DNA of 64,000 bases from Deinococcus aetherius (GTDB taxonomy: Bacteria; Deinococcota; Deinococci; Deinococcales; Deinococcaceae), in assembly GCF_025997855.1 (NCBI RefSeq), contig NZ_AP026560.1, positions 1,948,001 to 2,012,000 on the forward strand, read 5' to 3'. The stretch's first letter is position 1. Each line of letters opens with the position of its first letter. This document shows positions 61,195 to 64,000 of the stretch, piece by piece. The translations under genes and the position numbers were made by a program. The notes beneath the pieces are model-generated. The model did no database searches. It was not told the origin of the DNA and worked only from the letters and a program-made list of their open reading frames with translations.

Positions 61195-61407
61195 TCAGTG
61201 ACGTTCCCCGGCCTGCGCGGCCCGGTTCAGCCTGCGGCCCAGCCACCGGAGGACCAGGGCGCAGACGAGCAGGCTGAACCCTGCCAAAGCGATGAGTCTC
61301 CTTCCGGCATCCCTGGGGAGCGGCGCGTCCCTGGAAAAGCCCAGGCTCAGCGCCGCCAGCACCCCGGAGAGGCACGCCGCCAGCCCGAGACCCGCGAGCC
61401 CGCATAC
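61195..61407 (-). CDS. Possible small membrane protein lacking an obvious start
   Basis: This frame reads VVCGLAGLGLAACLSGVLAA, LSLGFS, a short charged loop, then RLIALAGFSLLVCALVLRWLGRRL and a stop at 61195. The two hydrophobic helices, basic loop and high third-position GC look genuine. GGGGAGG sits just upstream, but the nearby ATG (61405-61403) is one frame off and no standard start is in frame at the right place. Either a frameshift or a decayed gene. Confidence 0.35.
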   Translation of the reverse strand, partial: VCGLAGLGLAACLSGVLAALSLGFSRDAPLPRDAGRRLIALAGFSLLVCALVLRWLGRRLNRAAQAGERH

Positions 61408-61452
61408 GACCTCCCCCGGACAACGAACGCAAGGACCACAGGGATGACAGGG

Positions 61453-62082
<630 letters not shown>

Positions 62083-62083
62083 G

Positions 62084-62818
62084 TCAGACCTCCTCTCCGG
62101 CGGCGCTGGAGGCAGACGTCTCCGCCTTCCGCGTGGTGCGCTGCTCGATACGCTTTTCCGGCGTTGCATTGAGGACCACCCGCTGCACGAAGATGCCGGG
62201 CGTGTCCACCTCGTCGGGGTCGAGTTCCCCGATCTCCACCAGTTCCTCGACCTCGGCCACGGTGACCCTGCCGCAAGTGGCGGCCACCGGGTTGAAGTTG
62301 CGGGCGGTCTTGCGGTACACGAGGTTCCCGGCCCTGTCGGCCTTCCACGCCTTGACGAGGGCGAGGTCGGCGACGATGCCGCGCTCCAGAATGTACGTCT
62401 CGCCGTCGAACTCCTTGTGTTCCTTGCCCTCGGCGACCAGTGTCCCCACACCCGTCCTAGTGTAGAAGCCGGGGATACCCGCGCCCCCCGCGCGCATCCG
62501 CTCGGCAAGGGTGCCCTGGGGGGTGAACTCCAGTTCGAGTTCCCCGGCGAGGTACTGGCGCTCGAACTCCTTGTTCTCGCCGACGTAGGAGGAGATCATC
62601 CGGCGTATCTGGCGGGTCTGGAGGAGCAGTCCCAGGCCCCAGTCGTCCACGCCCGCGTTGTTGCTGACCGCCGTCAACTCCTTCACGCCGCTGTCACGCA
62701 GGGCGAGGATGAGTTGTTCGGGGATGCCGCAGAGGCCGAAGCCTCCCACGGCGACGGTCTGGCCGTCCTGCACCACGTCCCTCAGCGCCTCGGCGGCGCT
62801 CGCATACACCTTGTTCAT
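62084..62818 (-). CDS. scoA: Succinyl-CoA:3-ketoacid CoA-transferase subunit A
   Basis: 244 residues. The CoA-binding [13 protein letters not shown] near residue 25, [16 protein letters not shown], and [17 protein letters not shown] are alpha-subunit signatures. Forms an alpha2beta2 enzyme with ScoB. Its ATG overlaps the stop of the upstream hydrolase gene (ATGA). Confidence 0.95.
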   Translation of the reverse strand: MNKVYASAAEALRDVVQDGQTVAVGGFGLCGIPEQLILALRDSGVKELTAVSNNAGVDDWGLGLLLQTRQIRRMISSYVGENKEFERQYLAGELELEFTPQGTLAERMRAGGAGIPGFYTRTGVGTLVAEGKEHKEFDGETYILERGIVADLALVKAWKADRAGNLVYRKTARNFNPVAATCGRVTVAEVEELVEIGELDPDEVDTPGIFVQRVVLNATPEKRIEQRTTRKAETSASSAAGEEV

Positions 62819-63561
62819 CGAGTCTCCACTGTAAGGCCGCTCCCCAGCAAAGTCTCCAGAAAGGCGCCCAAGTGGGCGCGGAAGGCCTGCGGGTCCTCCT
62901 GCGGGAAGCCGTGGCCGCGCCCGTCCAGGATGATCGCCTCCCGGCCCAGCGCCGCCGCCTGCACCCGCACCATCTCGGGGGTGACGAGCGTGTCGAGCGC
63001 CCCGCCGAGCACGAGGACGGGCAGCCCGGCCAGGCGCGCGGGGTCCACGCTCCGGCAGGCGAGGGCGCGGGCGTTCCCGGCGTAGTGCGTTCCCGCCATC
63101 CGCCCGGCGTCCTCCACCAGCCGCGCGAAGTTGGCGGGCCGGGCGGAGGGGAAGAGCGCCCCCAGGCTCACCTCGCGTAGGCCCGCGTTCGCCCGCAGCA
63201 ACTCCAGCACGGGGTAGTTCTCCTCAGGCGTGACGAGGCCGGTCAGGGGCGCGCTCGCGGCGAGGACCAGACCGGAGAGGGCGTTCGGGTCACGCGCGGC
63301 GAACTCCAGCGCGACCGCCCCGCCCAGGCTGTGCCCCAGCACCACGGGCCGCGTGACGCCCTGATCTATGAGCCAGCCGCCGAGCCAGTCCGCGTACGCC
63401 CCGACGCTGACCTCGCCCTCGTGCCCGGTCCCCGCGAAGCCCGGCAGGTCGGGGGCGAGGACGCGCCAGCCCGCCGGGGGGTGGGCGATCAATTTCTCCC
63501 ACCACGCCGCCGACGCGAAATTGCTGTGCAGGGCGACGAGGGTTTGCTCTCCGTCAGGCAT
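62815..63561 (-). CDS. Alpha/beta hydrolase
   Basis: 248 residues with nucleophile elbow [15 protein letters not shown] (Ser near 91), acid [12 protein letters not shown] and histidine [11 protein letters not shown]. The substrate is unknown; position between CoA-transferase and a MetX-like gene suggests acyl-ester or thioester work. ATG 63561 overlaps the upstream stop by eight bases; a GTG at 63579 would lengthen it by six residues. Confidence 0.9.
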   Translation of the reverse strand: MPDGEQTLVALHSNFASAAWWEKLIAHPPAGWRVLAPDLPGFAGTGHEGEVSVGAYADWLGGWLIDQGVTRPVVLGHSLGGAVALEFAARDPNALSGLVLAASAPLTGLVTPEENYPVLELLRANAGLREVSLGALFPSARPANFARLVEDAGRMAGTHYAGNARALACRSVDPARLAGLPVLVLGGALDTLVTPEMVRVQAAALGREAIILDGRGHGFPQEDPQAFRAHLGAFLETLLGSGLTVETR

Positions 63562-64000
63562 GGGCCACGTCCCCGGCACCGAGCGGTTCGGGCGGGAGGG
63601 GCACGGTGGGCAGCGTGTCCTCCAGCAGCCCGCGCAGCAGGGGCGCGAAGGGCGCCGTGTCCGCCACGCAGCCCAGGTGCCCGTGCGCCGAGTCGAACTC
63701 CAGGTGGGTGTGGGCCACGCCCGCCGCCCGGCTCGCCCCCGCGAACGCCCGCATCTCCGCCGCCGGGAAGAAGAGGTCTCCCCGGACGTTCACGGTCAGC
63801 AGACGCAGCCCCGCGTCCCGCCAGCGGGCGAAGAGGTCGGGACGGGGCGCGACCTCGTTCAGGTCGTGCGTCTCCACCACCCGCGCGAGGTCGAGGATGT
63901 GGGCGAGGCTGGCCGTCCCCGCCCGCGTTCTGAGGTACGCCTCGAAGTCGGCCTCCCGGAAGGTGCGCTCCAGCGCGTCTCCCCCAGCCCGAACAGGGAG
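63554..64000 (-). CDS. Alpha/beta hydrolase related to homoserine O-acetyltransferase (5-prime part cut by window edge)
   Basis: The visible C-terminal part (about 148 residues) reads LERTFREADFEAYLRTRAGT, LAHILDLARVVETHDLNEV, RLLTVNVRGDLFFPAAEMRAFA and the histidine block FDSAHGHLGCV. This matches the C-terminal half of MetX-type hydrolases. The nucleophile lies beyond the window, so the exact enzyme cannot be told. First visible gene of the operon. Confidence 0.8.
   Translation of the reverse strand, partial: LPVRAGGDALERTFREADFEAYLRTRAGTASLAHILDLARVVETHDLNEVAPRPDLFARWRDAGLRLLTVNVRGDLFFPAAEMRAFAGASRAAGVAHTHLEFDSAHGHLGCVADTAPFAPLLRGLLEDTLPTVPLPPEPLGAGDVAHA

Overview
The window is about 70% GC chromosomal DNA that reads as a member of the genus Deinococcus. 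The grounds are the protein families present, including a FemAB-type cell-wall transferase suited to the Orn-Gly2 peptidoglycan of this genus, a xanthorhodopsin-type rhodopsin and a solitary IS605-type TnpB. A further ground is the very frequent arrangement TANNNT, six bases, then ATG or GTG, which marks leaderless transcripts and is a known Deinococcus habit. The species cannot be named from the sequence alone.

Region by region. 1-8.4 kb: an Lrp-type regulator (cut by the window edge) divergent from alanine dehydrogenase, a two-domain glyoxalase-fold dioxygenase, a thiolase, a hicAB toxin-antitoxin pair, a FadJ-type beta-oxidation enzyme and a quinone oxidoreductase. 8.5-15 kb: a small membrane protein, a 591-residue orphan, a membrane Ser/Thr kinase with an NHL propeller, a glutaredoxin-like protein, ftsY and a CAP-domain lipoprotein. 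15-21 kb: a complete branched-chain amino acid ABC transporter (livF-G-M-H-K) followed by an acyl-CoA dehydrogenase. 21-31 kb: a GNAT acetyltransferase, a DedA-like protein, an MFS transporter, a broken VOC gene, FemX, a secreted parvulin, membrane proteins, a tautomerase-like protein, argJ, a secreted orphan and a MOSC protein. 31-45 kb: a small soluble kinase overlapping holA, a Uma2 protein, serA, mntH under a DtxR/MntR-like operator, rapZ-yvcK, a glucodextranase-C-like secreted protein with an EamA transporter, a DUF4127 protein and rel. 45-52 kb: nucleoside hydrolase and a 3-prime remnant of a second copy, an SDR enzyme divergent from an HxlR regulator, a DUF1152 protein, an acyl-CoA dehydrogenase and an acyl-CoA carboxylase carboxyltransferase.

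52.5-61.2 kb is the accessory part. A two-gene operon pairs an unfamiliar protein, carrying what look like two PATAN/DUF4388-like folds, with a rhodopsin that keeps the Asp-Thr counterion pair but has Ala at the proton-donor position. Downstream lies a three-deep nest of insertion sequences: an IS30 element inside an IS3 element inside an IS4 element, with every boundary and target duplication readable. Next comes a TnpB gene whose last codons overlap the start of a cytochrome P450 gene. The window ends in an operon for a succinyl-CoA:3-ketoacid CoA-transferase and two alpha/beta hydrolases, the last cut by the window edge.

Taken together, the metabolic genes lean to uptake and catabolism of branched-chain amino acids and fatty acids: the liv transporter, two acyl-CoA dehydrogenases, a methylcrotonyl-CoA carboxylase-like beta subunit, FadJ, thiolase and 3-ketoacid CoA-transferase. 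They are spread over several transcription units, at least two of them preceded by palindromic operator-like sites. No rRNA, tRNA or CRISPR array was seen.
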